64,000 bases of DNA from Kalaharituber pfeilii (GCA_015179045.1 WHUZ01000083.1:186001-250000); one strand, 5' to 3'. Positions 22,335 through 33,362 are shown, counted from the stretch's first letter. Notes: a model not told the origin generated them from the letters alone. A program made the numbers and translations.

Positions 22335-22820
22335 AACCAGTTAGGTAACTCCTTACCTGTATTGGTATGTTACCAGTTAGCACTGGGTCTTTGCACCTCT
22401 TGGCAGCACTCAGTGCCCGTCTGGCTACGAGAACACATGTTACCCTGAACCTCTCCCATCCCGGCAGTCGATTCTGGAAGATTACCGTAAAGGGTATTGT
22501 GCTAGTCTGGTTCGGAGTGTGGGCAGGTATATTTGTATACTTTATAGATAAGTAAAGTATCATGAGACTTTTTTTTATTGCATTACTCGTATGCCATCCC
22601 ATCGTTAACTATTACTCACGATAGAATACGCTTAAAATTTATCTTACTTCTCCTCAGTACTACTACCTCCATTTATCCCTTTGTCAGTAGTCTCGTCGTA
22701 GCCATCCGGCAGAGCAATACACAAGCAATGAAAATAAAATAAACATGAAAAAAAATAAAGAATGCTGTTACTTTATTATCACGAGACTAATCTTACATAA
22801 CTGTCAATATATTTAAAAAA

Positions 22821-22855
22821 TTACTCGCATGCCGCCCTATGGGCTATTGCGAGAG
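22821..22855 (-). repeat. Class B retroposon tail hairpin
   Basis: On the minus strand CTCGCAATAGCCCATAGGGC, then GGCATGCGAGTAAT: a near-perfect hairpin (CTCGC/GCGAG, GCCC/GGGC) followed by T/A-rich sequence. It is shared with 32946, 35614 and 44522 as part of the duplicated unit. Confidence 0.55.
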
Positions 22856-23120
22856 CGGCATCTCTACTTTCAGAAAATAGTTACATATGTGTCTTTCATT
22901 CTGCATTCATGTTCATTCTCTTCCCTAGTTGAGGGCTTGGGAGAGTGACTCTTATATAGGCAAGCTGGTCTGGTCGCTTAAACCATTTTTAATCGCTCAT
23001 CTGCCCTCTCCGACCCAGCCGGAGATCTTCTAGCCAAGTCACATTTTTCCCCAATTCAGAACCCTCAATAGCGATTCCCCACAAATCCCCACCAGGCATA
23101 GCTTCCTTTGCGCCCCGCGC

Positions 23121-23159
23121 TTTCGACTATATACTAAACCCGTACCCCTCCACTTGGAC
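23121..23159 (+). promoter_or_regulatory. Shared core promoter, family 2 copy B
   Basis: CGACTATATACTAAACCCGT, then ACCCCTCCACTTGGAC; identical in layout to the other family 2 promoters. Confidence 0.65.
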
Positions 23160-23351
23160 AGCATTCCCCATCGCTCGACCCCATCGTACCCACTGTTCCA
23201 AAGCCCACTGTCAAACACCACAAAGCGCTCAACTCCCACAAACCACACTCAGATCTTACTCAAAAGTGCTCAAAAGACTCCCGCTGCTCCGCAGAATACC
23301 TTGATACAAGTTTTATCCCAAGACACCTCGTATTTCTTGTGCAAAGTCGAG

Positions 23352-24596
23352 ATGGCTGCTGCAAAGTTAACCGCTGTCTCTCTTCCAGTTGAGACTGCCA
23401 CGTCCTACCCTGTTCTCCCTGTTCTCACTACAAATATTCCTCGTTATTCAATGCCCACTGAGGCAAAGAAAGCAAAAGAAGTGACAAAAGCCTTCGTTCC
23501 TTTCGTAGCTCGAGCCCACATTCGTAGCTCTGAGGGTCACAGACTCACTCGACTGGAACCTACCCAAGTTACTCGTACTCCCTCTATGACTATTCCCCCT
23601 GAGGATCCCCAAGTTGCATCCTCTCACCTTTCTCGTATTCTTGCTCTCGCGAACAGATCCGCTGCAGTTACTACTGCTCACGTCGGGCTTCGCTCTGCTA
23701 GGTTTGCGGCGACTGCTGGCACTGCAGCAGCAGCCGGGTTCTTAAAACCTTTTAATTTCCGTGCTATGTTTGGCTTGGAGACAGCTGGTACTTCTACTGT
23801 GATTCATGAAAACGACGGTGAACAGTTTAACGTCGAGTACTATGAGCGTGAATGTGAGCATGATACTGAAAACACTGAGCTTCCGATGAAGAATGAGGAA
23901 ACCAAGTTCACGTGCGAGGCACAATCCCAGAAACCAATAACCTATGAGCTATTCAAGGTCCAAAGCAGCGAAATTAGGGACATCGTACACAACGCTGTTG
24001 ACAGCGATCTTTCTGCTTCTACATATGTCTTGGACAACAAGGTGGAAAATAACGTAACTACTATTGTTACCCCTTTCCAAAATAAAGCTTCTGCTAGTCT
24101 CTACGAAGTCTCCTCCTATGGAGAATCCATCACAAGCTCTGAAGCTGAGACAAAGAGCTCCACTGGGTTCTCTAGTTGCAGTGAATATAGTTCTGAAGCC
24201 ATCGAGGAAGCCAGTCCAGCCTTCTCTGGCTTCATCTCCAAAATCCCAAGACCCTGCCAGTCCCAAATGGCATCCACAAGCACTGTAGTCACCCATTCCA
24301 GGGTTACCTCCTTCTATGACCAACAAACTGCCAAGCCTGGCTTTGTCTCTATGATCCCAACACCAGTGAAACGAGTTGAGTCTGGATACTATGCTGCTAG
24401 TTCCACAAAGGCGGAAGAGGCCAAAGCTGCCTCCCATGAGCGGGGAATCGCAGGCAGGCGTTCCATGATTCCTCGTCCGGTGAAGGGAAATGAAAATGTG
24501 GACTCTGAGGGCATGAGTGCAAGGACCGTTTCTGCAAGGTATATCCAGGGATGCAAGATCCCCAGAAAGATTTCGATGAATGTTGTGAGGGAATAG
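23352..24596 (+). CDS. Family 2 protein, copy B (414 aa)
   Basis: Single-exon frame from ATG 23352 (GAGATGG context); the upstream in-frame extension to 23154 begins with TTG and overlaps the promoter. It is close to copies at 16820 and 49364 over its whole length. Differences are concentrated in the acidic middle, where copy A has extra residues around a DTVNNTLIPV segment. It keeps the full set of C-terminal motifs: SKIPRP, SMIPTPVKR, GRRSMIPRPVKG, CKIPRKISMN. The lack of stops in all three copies, despite surrounding transposon damage, argues that the protein is maintained. No family 1 partner lies head-to-head here; its upstream side is a junction at about 22.92 kb to a family 1 flank. 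Confidence 0.75.
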   Translation: MAAAKLTAVSLPVETATSYPVLPVLTTNIPRYSMPTEAKKAKEVTKAFVPFVARAHIRSSEGHRLTRLEPTQVTRTPSMTIPPEDPQVASSHLSRILALANRSAAVTTAHVGLRSARFAATAGTAAAAGFLKPFNFRAMFGLETAGTSTVIHENDGEQFNVEYYERECEHDTENTELPMKNEETKFTCEAQSQKPITYELFKVQSSEIRDIVHNAVDSDLSASTYVLDNKVENNVTTIVTPFQNKASASLYEVSSYGESITSSEAETKSSTGFSSCSEYSSEAIEEASPAFSGFISKIPRPCQSQMASTSTVVTHSRVTSFYDQQTAKPGFVSMIPTPVKRVESGYYAASSTKAEEAKAASHERGIAGRRSMIPRPVKGNENVDSEGMSARTVSARYIQGCKIPRKISMNVVRE

Positions 24597-25300
24597 GCAA
24601 GATAATCTTCCCTATTATTTTGAAGGGGAGCAGCGCACAAAGGTTCCTTCTTGTGAATTAGCGCATGGCTGGAATGAAAATCGGTATTGGAAAGTATATA
24701 ACCTAGTCCCAAAGTGAAGTCGATAGGATGGCGTTTTGGAAAAAGGATTTGATAGGTCGACGGGATTTTGGTTCCAAGGTGTTCGTTTGGGGTTTTGTGG
24801 GTAGACTGGTTATTGGTTATTGGTATTGGAGTTTGGGAAAACAGTTGGTCATCGTGTTTTTTCGTTTGTTTTTTGCTTTATATTTGGTTTTTGTCATTAG
24901 CCGTATGCAGTTTCTCATCGTGTTTCGATTTTGGTGTGCTTCTTGTTATGTTCCTTTTTCTAAATCCAAACTGCATTTGTTTCTGAGGACCAGAGTTTAG
25001 ATTATGACAGTGATAAACGTGTGTATTTGTGGGTTCGACTGTCGAACGTAAACGGTGCCTTGTACTGTAAATATTTCCTTTTGCATATCCTAGAGATAAG
25101 TAGAAACAAGAGCAGGCTGCAGATCCCTATTCGTATTTCCGCACATTTGTGGGAACATGAGTTACTTTTGGAAGATAATGGTTGTCTGTTGTATGCCCTT
25201 AGCAGGCTCTATCTTTTTGCAGCATGCCGTAATCTGAATGCTAAGGACCGTAAGACGAATGGACTATAATCGAAACCTAAATATTTCAGCGCAATCAGCA
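24597..25300 (+). other. Family 2 downstream flank
   Basis: Non-coding sequence shared with 50606-51179 plus 51917-52030 (+) and 16130-16819 (-). It includes a T-rich run (about 24855-24900) and the TTACGGCATGCTGCAAAAA element read in reverse. It ends exactly where the copia element is inserted. Confidence 0.5.
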
Positions 25301-25570
25301 TGTTGAAGATTATGCGACACACAAGAACCGAGACTATGAACCGAGATTATGAACCGAGATTATGGTATAAGGTTATTCCATGAGATGAGGAATCTACGTT
25401 GTGGATACGTGTTGTGATAATGAGCAACCTTAATACTCGCACAATTTGCTAGCAGCTCATGTCTATAAATAGTTGGATGTTAGGAGCACATATCGCACAT
25501 CTAATACACAAGTCATAAGAGTGAACAATACTATATGAAGCCTACTACATAATTCTAGATATTTTCTTCA
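25301..25570 (+). repeat. 5' LTR of copia element 1 (270 bp)
   Basis: Begins TGTTGAAGATTATG and ends TTTTCTTCA (TG...CA, with TGAAGA/TCTTCA inverted ends). The left limit is exact, because the paralogous blocks near 16.1 and 52.04 kb continue from AATCAGCA (or ATTCAGCA) without it. A GAACCGAGATTAT-type unit is repeated three times near 25325-25365. A primer binding site follows at once. No matching 3' LTR was found. Confidence 0.75.
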
Positions 25571-25583
25571 GGTTATGAGCCGG
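25571..25583 (+). promoter_or_regulatory. Primer binding site of copia element 1
   Basis: GGTTATGAGCCGG, directly after the LTR. It is complementary to the anticodon stem-loop of initiator tRNA-Met (GGGCTCATAACC), as known for Ty5 and Drosophila copia, which use a half-tRNA primer. Element 2 has the same site at 60762. Confidence 0.7.
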
Positions 25584-25683
25584 AGTGCTAAATCATCTAC
25601 CGCACTAAAGTCGCACTTCAACAATTTCTCGCCTTTTCACCTTACACTTCAACCTCAAATTTTCTACACATCATCTACTCGAC

Positions 25684-26480
25684 ATGACCTCCTCAATCGC
25701 AACACCTGCACCGACCGCTGAGATTTACACCAACAAGCATGGATCAGTTCCAAAGCTCACAAGCGATAACTATCATGCCTGGAGTGAAGGAGTTAGGTAT
25801 CTTATTGATGCTGATCTTGCGTGGGATATAGTTATGGGTACAGAGAAAGCTCCAGTGTGATGACGGCTCAACAGCATCCACTGTTTCGCACGGGTACCGG
25901 TATCTAGAGCTGGCGGAACGAAGCCTCAAGGGCGGCCTCAATAATCAAATGTCAAGAAAAGAGTCTTCAATTGTCTTGTCTGTGCGTGTCCATATCTGGC
26001 CATGTCTGTATATATCCGCGTATGTCTGTCCGTTGCTGCTTCCACAGTCCTATCTACATCCAATTTATAGACCGCCTTTGCCTTCTAACTGAGCCTATAC
26101 ATACATATCTCGCTTCTTAATCATAGTTTTCTTCCCATGTGTCATCATGTGGCCCTACCGCTGAGTACCGCTCCGGCCCGCGTATGGCCTTATTCTTTCC
26201 ATCGGTACCGTGGTTACCACCACACCAGAAGCACCCATTATTGCACCACAAGAACCTGGCCCCAGCAGGCAAACACGCACTAGCGGCTCATCGGTGCCTG
26301 AAACTCAAGCTCAAGATAAAGCTCATGCAGAAGCACAAGCTGGATATAACAAAAAACTCAAGAACTTTCATTTGCGCAAGAACAGAGCAACAGCCACACT
26401 ATATGGATCGATTTCAGCATTAATACAAGCATATGTTACTGGTCTTCATGATCCTGTATTAATAATGGACAACTCTCAAA
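25684..26480 (+). pseudogene. Copia element 1 gag, interrupted
   Basis: Starts at ATG 25684 (MTSSIATPAPTAEIYTNKHG, then KLTSDNYHAWSEGVRYLI), the usual copia Gag N-terminus. It is split after EKAPV at 25857 by a 355-bp insertion and resumes at 26213 with VTTTPEAPIIAP. A frameshift near 26475-26484 then moves it into the frame used by the rest of Gag-Pol. Confidence 0.65.
25858..26212. mobile_element. LTR-like insertion in copia gag (about 350 bp)
   Basis: Gag reads in frame from EKAPV to VTTTP if 25858-26212 is removed. The insert starts TGATGACGG. Its last five bases CCGTG resemble CAGTG before it (4/5), which could be a decayed target-site duplication. It contains TATATATCC but no reading frame. 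Solo LTR is my guess; the ends are not clear enough to be sure. Confidence 0.4.
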
Positions 26481-26483
26481 TCA

Positions 26484-29167
26484 GAACTTAATACTGAAGA
26501 AAGCCGTGCTGGTCCAACGCAACTACTTCGAGAATTCCATCGCCAACGTCTCGACGAGGGAAAAGACCTCAATTCCTACATTTCTCATCTATTAACTTAC
26601 CAACAACGCCTTGCTCACACTTCTCAACAAATTGATGAGAGTACTTTTATCTCTCACATCCTCACCTCCTTACCTACATCATATGAGACAATTGTCAACA
26701 TCATTTGCAACCAGCCAGCAGAAATGCAAACTCGATCCTACGTACTAAGCTCACTCCGCAGTCATGAGAAGAGCTTATTACAAAATAATACATCCAACGC
26801 CATGACTTCAAATAGCCACCATGAAGGAGGATGTGGAAGAGGCAACAGATTCAGAGGAAGAAGGTCAAACCGTGGGCGTGGACGTGGTGGTAAAAGAAAT
26901 GAATACATACCGAAAACGATTACATGTTGGCATTGTCCCAAAGCCAGGACATCTCATACACGAGCTTCATTATCTCAATGCTCTCGAAACCTGTGGTACA
27001 TCGACTCTGGAGCAAGCGATCATATGGCCTGCTCTCTCTCTATCTTTCACTCGGTTAGAACGTTACGAAAACCTCGACGGGTTTGCTTAGGAGACAACTA
27101 TATTGTATTAGCTAAAGCTATTGGGGATATCTATATAAAGGGGCATAACGGCTTGGATATTACCCCTACTAATGTTCTATACATCCCTGACCTGGGTTGT
27201 AATCTCTTTTCAGTAGTGAAGGCAGATTTAGCTGGATGCTATGTCTTATTTGGAGAAGGAGCTTGTACTATCTTGAATTCTAACAAACGGTCAATACTTA
27301 TCAGAACTAAACACACAGGCAATATGTACCAGTTAAATGTCACCTACCTCTCCAAAACGGAAGTAAGTGCCAATAGTGCACTTACAGCTACAAGCTCCAA
27401 CCTTGACCTATGGCATCAAAGGCTCGGACATGTCAATACCACATCAGTCAAAGCTCTGGCCGATGGAATTGCAACAGGAATATCAATACCTGTTGCCAAT
27501 ACCTCTAGTGACCCAGCATCTCTGGAACCTAAATGCGCCCCCTGTCTGCAAGGCAAGCAACATGTTACCATCAACCGAATTCCATCAACACGCACTACTG
27601 AACCTCTTACCCTAATACACTCAGATTCTGCTGGTCCTTTTCCTCCATCCCTTGCTGGATCTCGTTATTTTATCATATATATCGATGACCACACTCGCAA
27701 GTGCTGGCTATACACACTTAAATCAAAAACCGCCTCCGAAATATGTGATATATTTCAACAATTCAAGGCCATAGTTGAAAACCAGCTTCAAAGAAAAATT
27801 AAGAGATTTATATGTGACAATGGGACTGGTGAGTATGACAATAGAATATTCAAGAACATCTTACAAAAGAGTGGCATTATATTCGAACCTTCTGCTCCAT
27901 ACACTCAACATCAAAATGGTGTCAGTGAACGCAAAATTCGAACAATTGAGGAAATGGTTCGATCAATGCTATATGTGGCAAATCTGGAACATAAATTCTG
28001 GGCTGAAGCAGCAGCCACTGCAGTTTACATTCAAAATCGATGCCCTACAAGGTCGCTGGATAATTTAACCCCTTTTGAAGTCTGGTGTGGTCAAAAACCA
28101 GATCTCAACCATCTCCGAATTTTTGGATGTGCAGCCTATGTACACTTACCAAAGCAAAAACGTGGAAAACTACAACCCAAGTCCCAACGCTGCATTTTTA
28201 TGTGGATGATACTTCCAAATTATGGCGAGTATGGGATCCGGTAAGTAATAGAGTAGTCAATGCAGCTAATGTCATTTTCGACGAAACAATGCAATTACCT
28301 TCAAAACCAGATATTATGGATGACATTCTCGAAGATATCACACAGTTAGATACAACTACAACTGCTTCAAGTACAGAGAATGCGAATGAGAAGGCTGCAG
28401 AGCCTGAGGCTGAAAAAGCTATGCATCCAGAGCCTAATGACGGGCTAAATAATTCCAAGATCACTGAGATAGTTGATGAACCCACAGACAAAGCTTCTGC
28501 AAGCCAGGTAGCCATGCACCGCACAATACATATGTCCACTGATCATACTGCTCATGATAGTGAAGAGATCTCTATATGCTGCCACGCAATAGAATCTGGA
28601 ACCCTACAAGTCACACCTGACGAGAAAAGACTTGACGCTCTAAATGGCTTGGTGAATGCTCTAAGGAGATTCGACCTACATCCAAAAGCTCTCCATACCA
28701 ATGCAACAGCAAGAAATGCAGGTAGTGAGCCGACTAGCTACCGGCAAGCCCTACAGAGTCCTGACTGTGTGCTATGGGAAGAAGCAATGGCTGAAGAATA
28801 TAATTCTCTAATAGCAAATAATACATGGGAGCTTGTACAAGTCCCGCCATCGAGCAAGGGTGTGATCGGTTGCAAATGGGTATACAAGAAGAAGCTGAAT
28901 GCTGATGGCAGCACTCGTTTCAAGGCTCGCCTTGTCATCAAAGGCTATGAGCAGGTGGAAGGTGTTGACTATGATGAAACCTTCGCACCAGTAGCTAAAT
29001 TTGCTACACTAAGAATGCTTTTTGCTATGGCAGCTGAGCAGGACTGGGATATTGACCAGTGGGATGTAGTAACTGCATTCCTAAACCCAAGTCTAGACGA
29101 AGAGGTATATATGGCACAGCCCGAAGGGTTTGCTTGTGGAAGTGGTGTTTGCAAACTCAAAAAGGCT
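26484..29167 (+). pseudogene. Copia element 1 Gag-Pol (protease, integrase, partial RT)
   Basis: Open from 26484 to 28244, then continuing one frame over to 29167 after a short deletion near 28200 (expected order is CIF then YVDDTSKLWRVWD). In order: Gag C-terminus with an RG-rich stretch and a degenerate CWHC knuckle; protease WYIDSGASDHM; pre-integrase WHQRLGHVN and CAPCLQGK; integrase with acidic residues in IHSDSAGP, CDNGTGEY and GVSERK, ending FWAEAAATAVYIQNRCPT; an acidic variable linker; and RT with GCKWVYKKKLNADG, KARLVIKGYEQ, YDETFAPVAKFATLR, WDVVTAFLN. RT stops after VCKLKKA, where a LINE is inserted, so the YVDD box and RNase H are missing. The element is dead. Confidence 0.8.
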
Positions 29168-30024
29168 AGAAGAGGACTGGAAGGCAGTATACACAGACGG
29201 CAGCAGGATCCAGGGGAGGACGGGGGCAGGTATATGGCAGGGCAGCCGAAGAGAACCAGGATACATGGGCACAAGGACTACGGTCAACGACGCTGAACTA
29301 ATAGCCATAGGGGATGAGGAGATCTTAATTTCAAACAGCAGTGGACATGCCAAGAAAGATTGCGGAGGGAAAACCAACCCCGGACGGCGTCAGCGAAATG
29401 TGTAGAAGAGGCTGGGAGGACAGGGTGGCCGGGGGAGGCCTGGACGTAGCAATAATGTGGGTGAAGGGACACAAAGGCATCAAGGGAAATGGAGAAGCAG
29501 ACAAGGCGGCAAAGATAGGAGCCTTCCTACCCTACCAGCCGGAGACAGTCACGGAAGCAGGCATACGCATGTCAGCAAAGGCACAGCGAGCCCAGGAAAG
29601 GAACAGGCTAGGCCTAAGCTATAGACCACTGCAGAGACTGGGAGGCATGGTGCGAACACTGGCAGGCCTACTAGGTGGGAAGGGCCCGAGGGCCTGAAGA
29701 CACACAGTGGGCCAGGCAGACAGCCCAGAATGCAGGTGGTGCGGAGGGGAGGAGGAAACGGCGACACACCTATGGGACAGGCGCGAGACGTGGAGAAGGA
29801 AATGGCCAGGGGGAGGGAAGTGTTATATGGGCCCTCGGCCGCGGGCGAAGGGAAGGGGGACCCCGTGATGGACTTATAGAGGTGGATGGAGAGATAGTAG
29901 GCTGATTTTACGCCACACTTTATTTATTTTCCGATTTTATTTTCCTATATATCTCCTATGTAACTAATCTCGTCATAGCCCACAGCGCCGCACACGAGTA
30001 ATGATATAGAAAAAAAAAAAAAAA
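29168..30024 (+). mobile_element. 5'-truncated LINE inserted in copia RT
   Basis: Starts inside the RNase H domain (EDWKAVYTDGSRIQGRTGAG; then TVNDAELIAIGDEE, and IMWVKGHKGIKGNGEADKAA) and continues through LGLSYRPLQRLGGMVRTLAG. Frameshifts occur near 29340 and 29695. The 3' end carries the class B hairpin (29969-30001) and 14 A (to 30024). The flanks AAAAAGGCT (about 29159-29167) and AAAAAGCTCTGG (after the tail) look like an imperfect target-site duplication. Confidence 0.65.
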
Positions 30025-31050
30025 GCTCTGGCTCCTTGTACTATGATGAGAGTAGGTTGCCTCAATTGTTTGCACTTGGAAACAAGGTTCTGGCTAGACT
30101 GACAAAGGATTAGAGCAGCGGTATAGGCTATCTTCCGTAGCCTCCATGTTGTCGCCATTGATGACGGGTCCGTTTACCTGTGAAGAGAATGGGTAGGTGT
30201 GCAGGCCTACTAATTGGAGCTGCTAGAGCTCTACTGCATGCATCCAGTGGTATCTGCTAACCCATCTAGAGAAGCGTCTCGGTGGGATCATGGGAGATGA
30301 TAGAGAGGACATAGGAGAGTTGAGGGGCAGGGCAATGGGAGAGGTTTAGATCTGAATGATTGTGGGAAAAGAGGCGGCGTGAGGGGAGATGCCGGTATAA
30401 GGTGCAATGGGATCGGGATAGCAATGAATGGGGGGATTATGGGAAGATGGAGGTGAGCTTGCAACGATGTGTGCATCAAAGGTAGAGAAAGTTTGAGAAG
30501 TTAGAGGAATTCGCGATGGAAGGTCGGGGGATGAGAATTGATGTTGGGACGAACGCTAATCTAGCTGCTCATTCGGATGCTGGAATGCAGGAGCGGGGAA
30601 ATGGTTGAGCGGCCGGGATGCGGAATGGGGCGTCGGTGCGATGAATGTGCCGTCGGGGACACTCTAAGGGAGAAGAATTGTTTGTGTGTTTGCCTGGGGA
30701 CGATGGAAGCAACTCTTTTGTTTTTTTACAAAAAGGCGTGGAAGTAGAAGTGCTTAGTTGTTATTGAATGCGGTATTATTCCTGTCATAACAAACGTGAA
30801 TTTTACAAATGACAATTACGTAGGTGGGGACTGACTTTGTATGTATCACGGGCTGTCCTCGTGCCCAGACTATTATTTTCGGCCTCCGCCATGGCTTGGC
30901 CGACGGTGTCTTTGCTATTATTTCTTGGCAGCACACCGTCTCTCAGGCTGGGTACGAGAACAATCACGGGCCAGAGTTTAGCCTCGAAGGCAAAAGGCAA
31001 AAACCACAAAGAACAGCCAATCGATGACACTTGTTGATACTCACTGCATA
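30025..31050. other. Unassigned stretch after the LINE
   Basis: The first 80-100 bases may continue copia (LYYDES, LFALGNKVLARLTKD in frame), but I could not confirm this. 30180-30700 is G/A-rich without a gene. I found no 3' LTR here. Confidence 0.35.
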
Positions 31051-31059
31051 ATTCGAAAT

Positions 31060-31160
31060 AATGATACAGTACAGTACAGTATTTGAATATCTCTATTGAA
31101 ACAAAAGCAAAAATACAAAAAACGTAACCAAAGAAAAAAGAAACCATACTCCAGAAACCA
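31060..31160 (-). repeat. T-rich downstream block of the 31500 gene
   Basis: In gene orientation T-rich sequence followed by TTTTGTTTCAATAGAGATATTC, matching the 11.6-kb and 42.86-kb blocks. Confidence 0.45.
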
Positions 31161-31499
31161 GATACCAGAAACCAACGACCAAGAACCGGAAATAAACAGA
31201 AACCTCAAACCGCAACCAATGAGCCTCCTTCCCCCTTTCCGTCCCCCCGTGGACCCAAATCATCCTTTCTCCTGGACAGTCTTATGGGCAATATCATAAA
31301 CCATGATAAAACATTTGTGTATTCAAGGAGAATCCCCCTGCTCCCCGCGGTTGGGAAAGCTGTGTTTGTCGACGACCTTCATTGGGGTTGTAAACGCTCC
31401 TTGTGGAACCAGCCCTACAGAACAAAAGTTATTTGGCAGCATCCTAGCTTTGCACAGCAATAGGGAATCTGAGGGGGTACATGCCTGTGCAGACTACTC

Positions 31500-32249
31500 T
31501 TACGTGCAGCCATGAAGCTGCTTGTAATTCCCACGTGGGATGTGGGAACGTCCCCCTGAGGGTACAGCGATGGAGGAAGCGGTGGAGGTGGTGGAGGCAG
31601 GGGGTATTATCTGAAAGCTGCCGTGCGGCTTCGGGTAAGTTCTGCGTGGAATGTGGGAACGCCACCTGGACGGGATGGCGTGGGAAAAAGTGGAAGAAGT
31701 AGAAGGGGGAGGGATATGAGAGCGGCAGTGCAACCTCTGATAGCTCCCTCGCGGGATGTTGGAGCGGCCCCCAGAGGGGACAGCGATGGATGAGGTGGAT
31801 GAGGTGGTGGATGAGGCCGGTGGAGGGACACGAGAGCTTCTTTGGAGGCTCCCATAAGTCTTACGAGGAACGTGGGAGCGTCCTCCAGAGGGGATGGCAT
31901 GGGAGGAGGTGGTGGAAGTGATCGAGGAGGCAGGGGGGTGTACACGACTAGAGTCGCTGTGCAGCTTCTCATGATCCCCATAGGGGACATTAATGGAGGA
32001 GGCCCTACTCATGAAGTCTTCTTCCGTCCCCTCACAGTAGGGCTCAAGCGATGTAACCCAAGCTGCGACGCGATGCATCACATCAAACCAGCCTGGATTC
32101 TCCTCCTGTACCAGAGGTCTTCTCATCGCTTTTGCCTTTGAGGCCAACGTTGGCTGCATGTAGCCTGGAGTTCCTTTCACGGCTTTACGAACAATCGGAG
32201 TGCGAGCAGTAGCAGCAGCACCGGACTTCTTTACGGTCTTTCCAGCCAT
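31500..32249 (-). CDS. Family 1 SxIP-repeat protein, copy C (249 aa)
   Basis: ATG 32249; the frame is open three more codons upstream but those lack an ATG. Head as in the family (MAGKTVKKSGAAATARTPIV, GWFDVMHRVAAWVTSLEPYC). It has five repeat units, two of them (VPYGDHEKLHS, VPRKTYGSLQRSS) shared specifically with copy A, so the two are sister copies. One unit is divergent (PSRWRSHIPRRTYPKPHG). The end is HIPRGNYKQLHGCT. SxIP motifs include SNIP, SHIP and RSHIP. First of three tandem genes on this strand, spaced 2.5-2.7 kb. Confidence 0.7.
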   Translation of the reverse strand: MAGKTVKKSGAAATARTPIVRKAVKGTPGYMQPTLASKAKAMRRPLVQEENPGWFDVMHRVAAWVTSLEPYCEGTEEDFMSRASSINVPYGDHEKLHSDSSRVHPPASSITSTTSSHAIPSGGRSHVPRKTYGSLQRSSRVPPPASSTTSSTSSIAVPSGGRSNIPRGSYQRLHCRSHIPPPSTSSTFSHAIPSRWRSHIPRRTYPKPHGSFQIIPPASTTSTASSIAVPSGGRSHIPRGNYKQLHGCT

Positions 32250-32450
32250 CTTTGACACTTTTGGAAGGATTTGAAACTTTATTGATTTACTTTACGAAAC
32301 AAGAATCGCGAAAAGGTACAATTTGAGCTGTTTCTAGTACAATAAGCACGAGTTCTGTGAGGTTTCGAGCTGTGAGCGTTGCGCAAGCGATGATTTTGTG
32401 TGAGCCAGGGCGATGAGACGTGGGGAAAGGGGACCAGGAGTATGCTCCCT

Positions 32451-32492
32451 AACTGAAGGGGTACGGGTTTGCTATATACCCTGTTAGCGTGC
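32451..32492 (-). promoter_or_regulatory. Shared core promoter, family 1 copy C
   Basis: On the minus strand: ACGCTAACAGGGTATATAGC, then AAACCCGTACCCCTTCAGTT. Confidence 0.65.
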
Positions 32493-32945
32493 TTGTGGGG
32501 GACGCTATACAGGACGGGAAGGGCGGGGAGCAGCACGGTGAAATGGCTGGATGGGGAAATGTTTTAAGCGCAGGTAACCCGGGAGGGCGGTGGTAACTGG
32601 TTGAGAAAAAAAAAGGACACGTTCAGTTGATTGAGGTGTGTCAGCTAGATCGTTGAAGGGTTTCCTAATATGGAGGTGATCAAGAGCTCGGTAAGGCAGG
32701 CTAACGGAGCCCCATGCGGGAGCCACATTGACAAACATTGATACGTAGGATATAGAAGGGACATCCTGCCAAGGCAAATTATGATCTGGAAGCGAAAACT
32801 CGGGTACAAGCCGACGCAGGTCGCCAGATCACCTACACGCCTACCCTATACGTGCAGCACCTACCTACAATAGAAAAAGAATGAACATGAATGCAGAATG
32901 AAAGACACATATGATGTAACTATTTTCCAAAAGTAGAGATGCCAC

Positions 32946-32980
32946 TCTCGCAATAGCCCATAGGGCGGCATGCGAGTAAT
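32946..32980 (+). repeat. Class B retroposon tail hairpin
   Basis: CTCGCAATAGCCCATAGGGC, then GGCATGCGAGTAAT, followed by T/A-rich sequence. Equivalent to the copies at 22821, 35614 and 44522. Confidence 0.55.
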
Positions 32981-33301
32981 TCTTTTTTTTAAAAAATATA
33001 TATGGACAGTTATGGAAGAGTTAGACTCGTAATAATCAAGGAACAGCATTCTTTATTTTTTTTCATGTTTATTTTATTTTCATTGCTTGTGTACTGCTCT
33101 GCTGGATGGCTACGACAAGACTACTGACAAAGGGATAAATGGAGGTAGTAGTACTGAGGAGAAGTAAGATAAATTTTAAGCGTATTCTATCGTGAGTAAT
33201 AGTTCGGAATAAGATGGCATATGAGTAATGCAATATAAAAAAAGTCTATGATACTTTACTTATCTACTAATATACCTACCCACACTCCGAACCAGACTAA
33301 C

Positions 33302-33362
33302 CCCTGCCATGGCGAATAGCTGCAAGCGGGGTAACATGACAAAAAAAAAATAAAAATAAAAA
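33302..33362 (+). mobile_element. Mini-retroposon, class A
   Basis: The body begins CCCTGCCATGGCGAATAGCT, has GCGGGGTAACATGAC and an A tail with two T interruptions. It is flanked by the 12-bp repeat AACCAGACTAAC (33290-33301 and 33363-33374). The empty site is seen at 45085-45100 (CCGAACCAGACTAACACAAT). Confidence 0.8.

Larger units (their letters stand above)
15990..22917. repeat. Left arm of the large inverted duplication
   Basis: This block matches 44455-52155 in reverse orientation, with insertions in each arm. Matching landmarks are the GGGGCTTCTCAGCTTCAATG flank (16016 and about 52120), the family 2 gene, the 2.2-kb divergent intergenic region, the family 1 gene and its downstream flank. 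Part of the match at the right end simply reflects the common family 1 unit. Confidence 0.7.

Noticed and set aside
23154..23351. 66-residue N-terminal extension of the family 2 frame
   Set aside because: Begins with a non-ATG codon at the edge of the TATA/initiator block, so most of it is 5' UTR. ATG 23352 has good context and is conserved in all three copies.
29675..29905. Arg/Gly-rich frame after the LINE RNase H as a separate gene
   Set aside because: It is the out-of-frame continuation of the LINE knuckle region after a frameshift.
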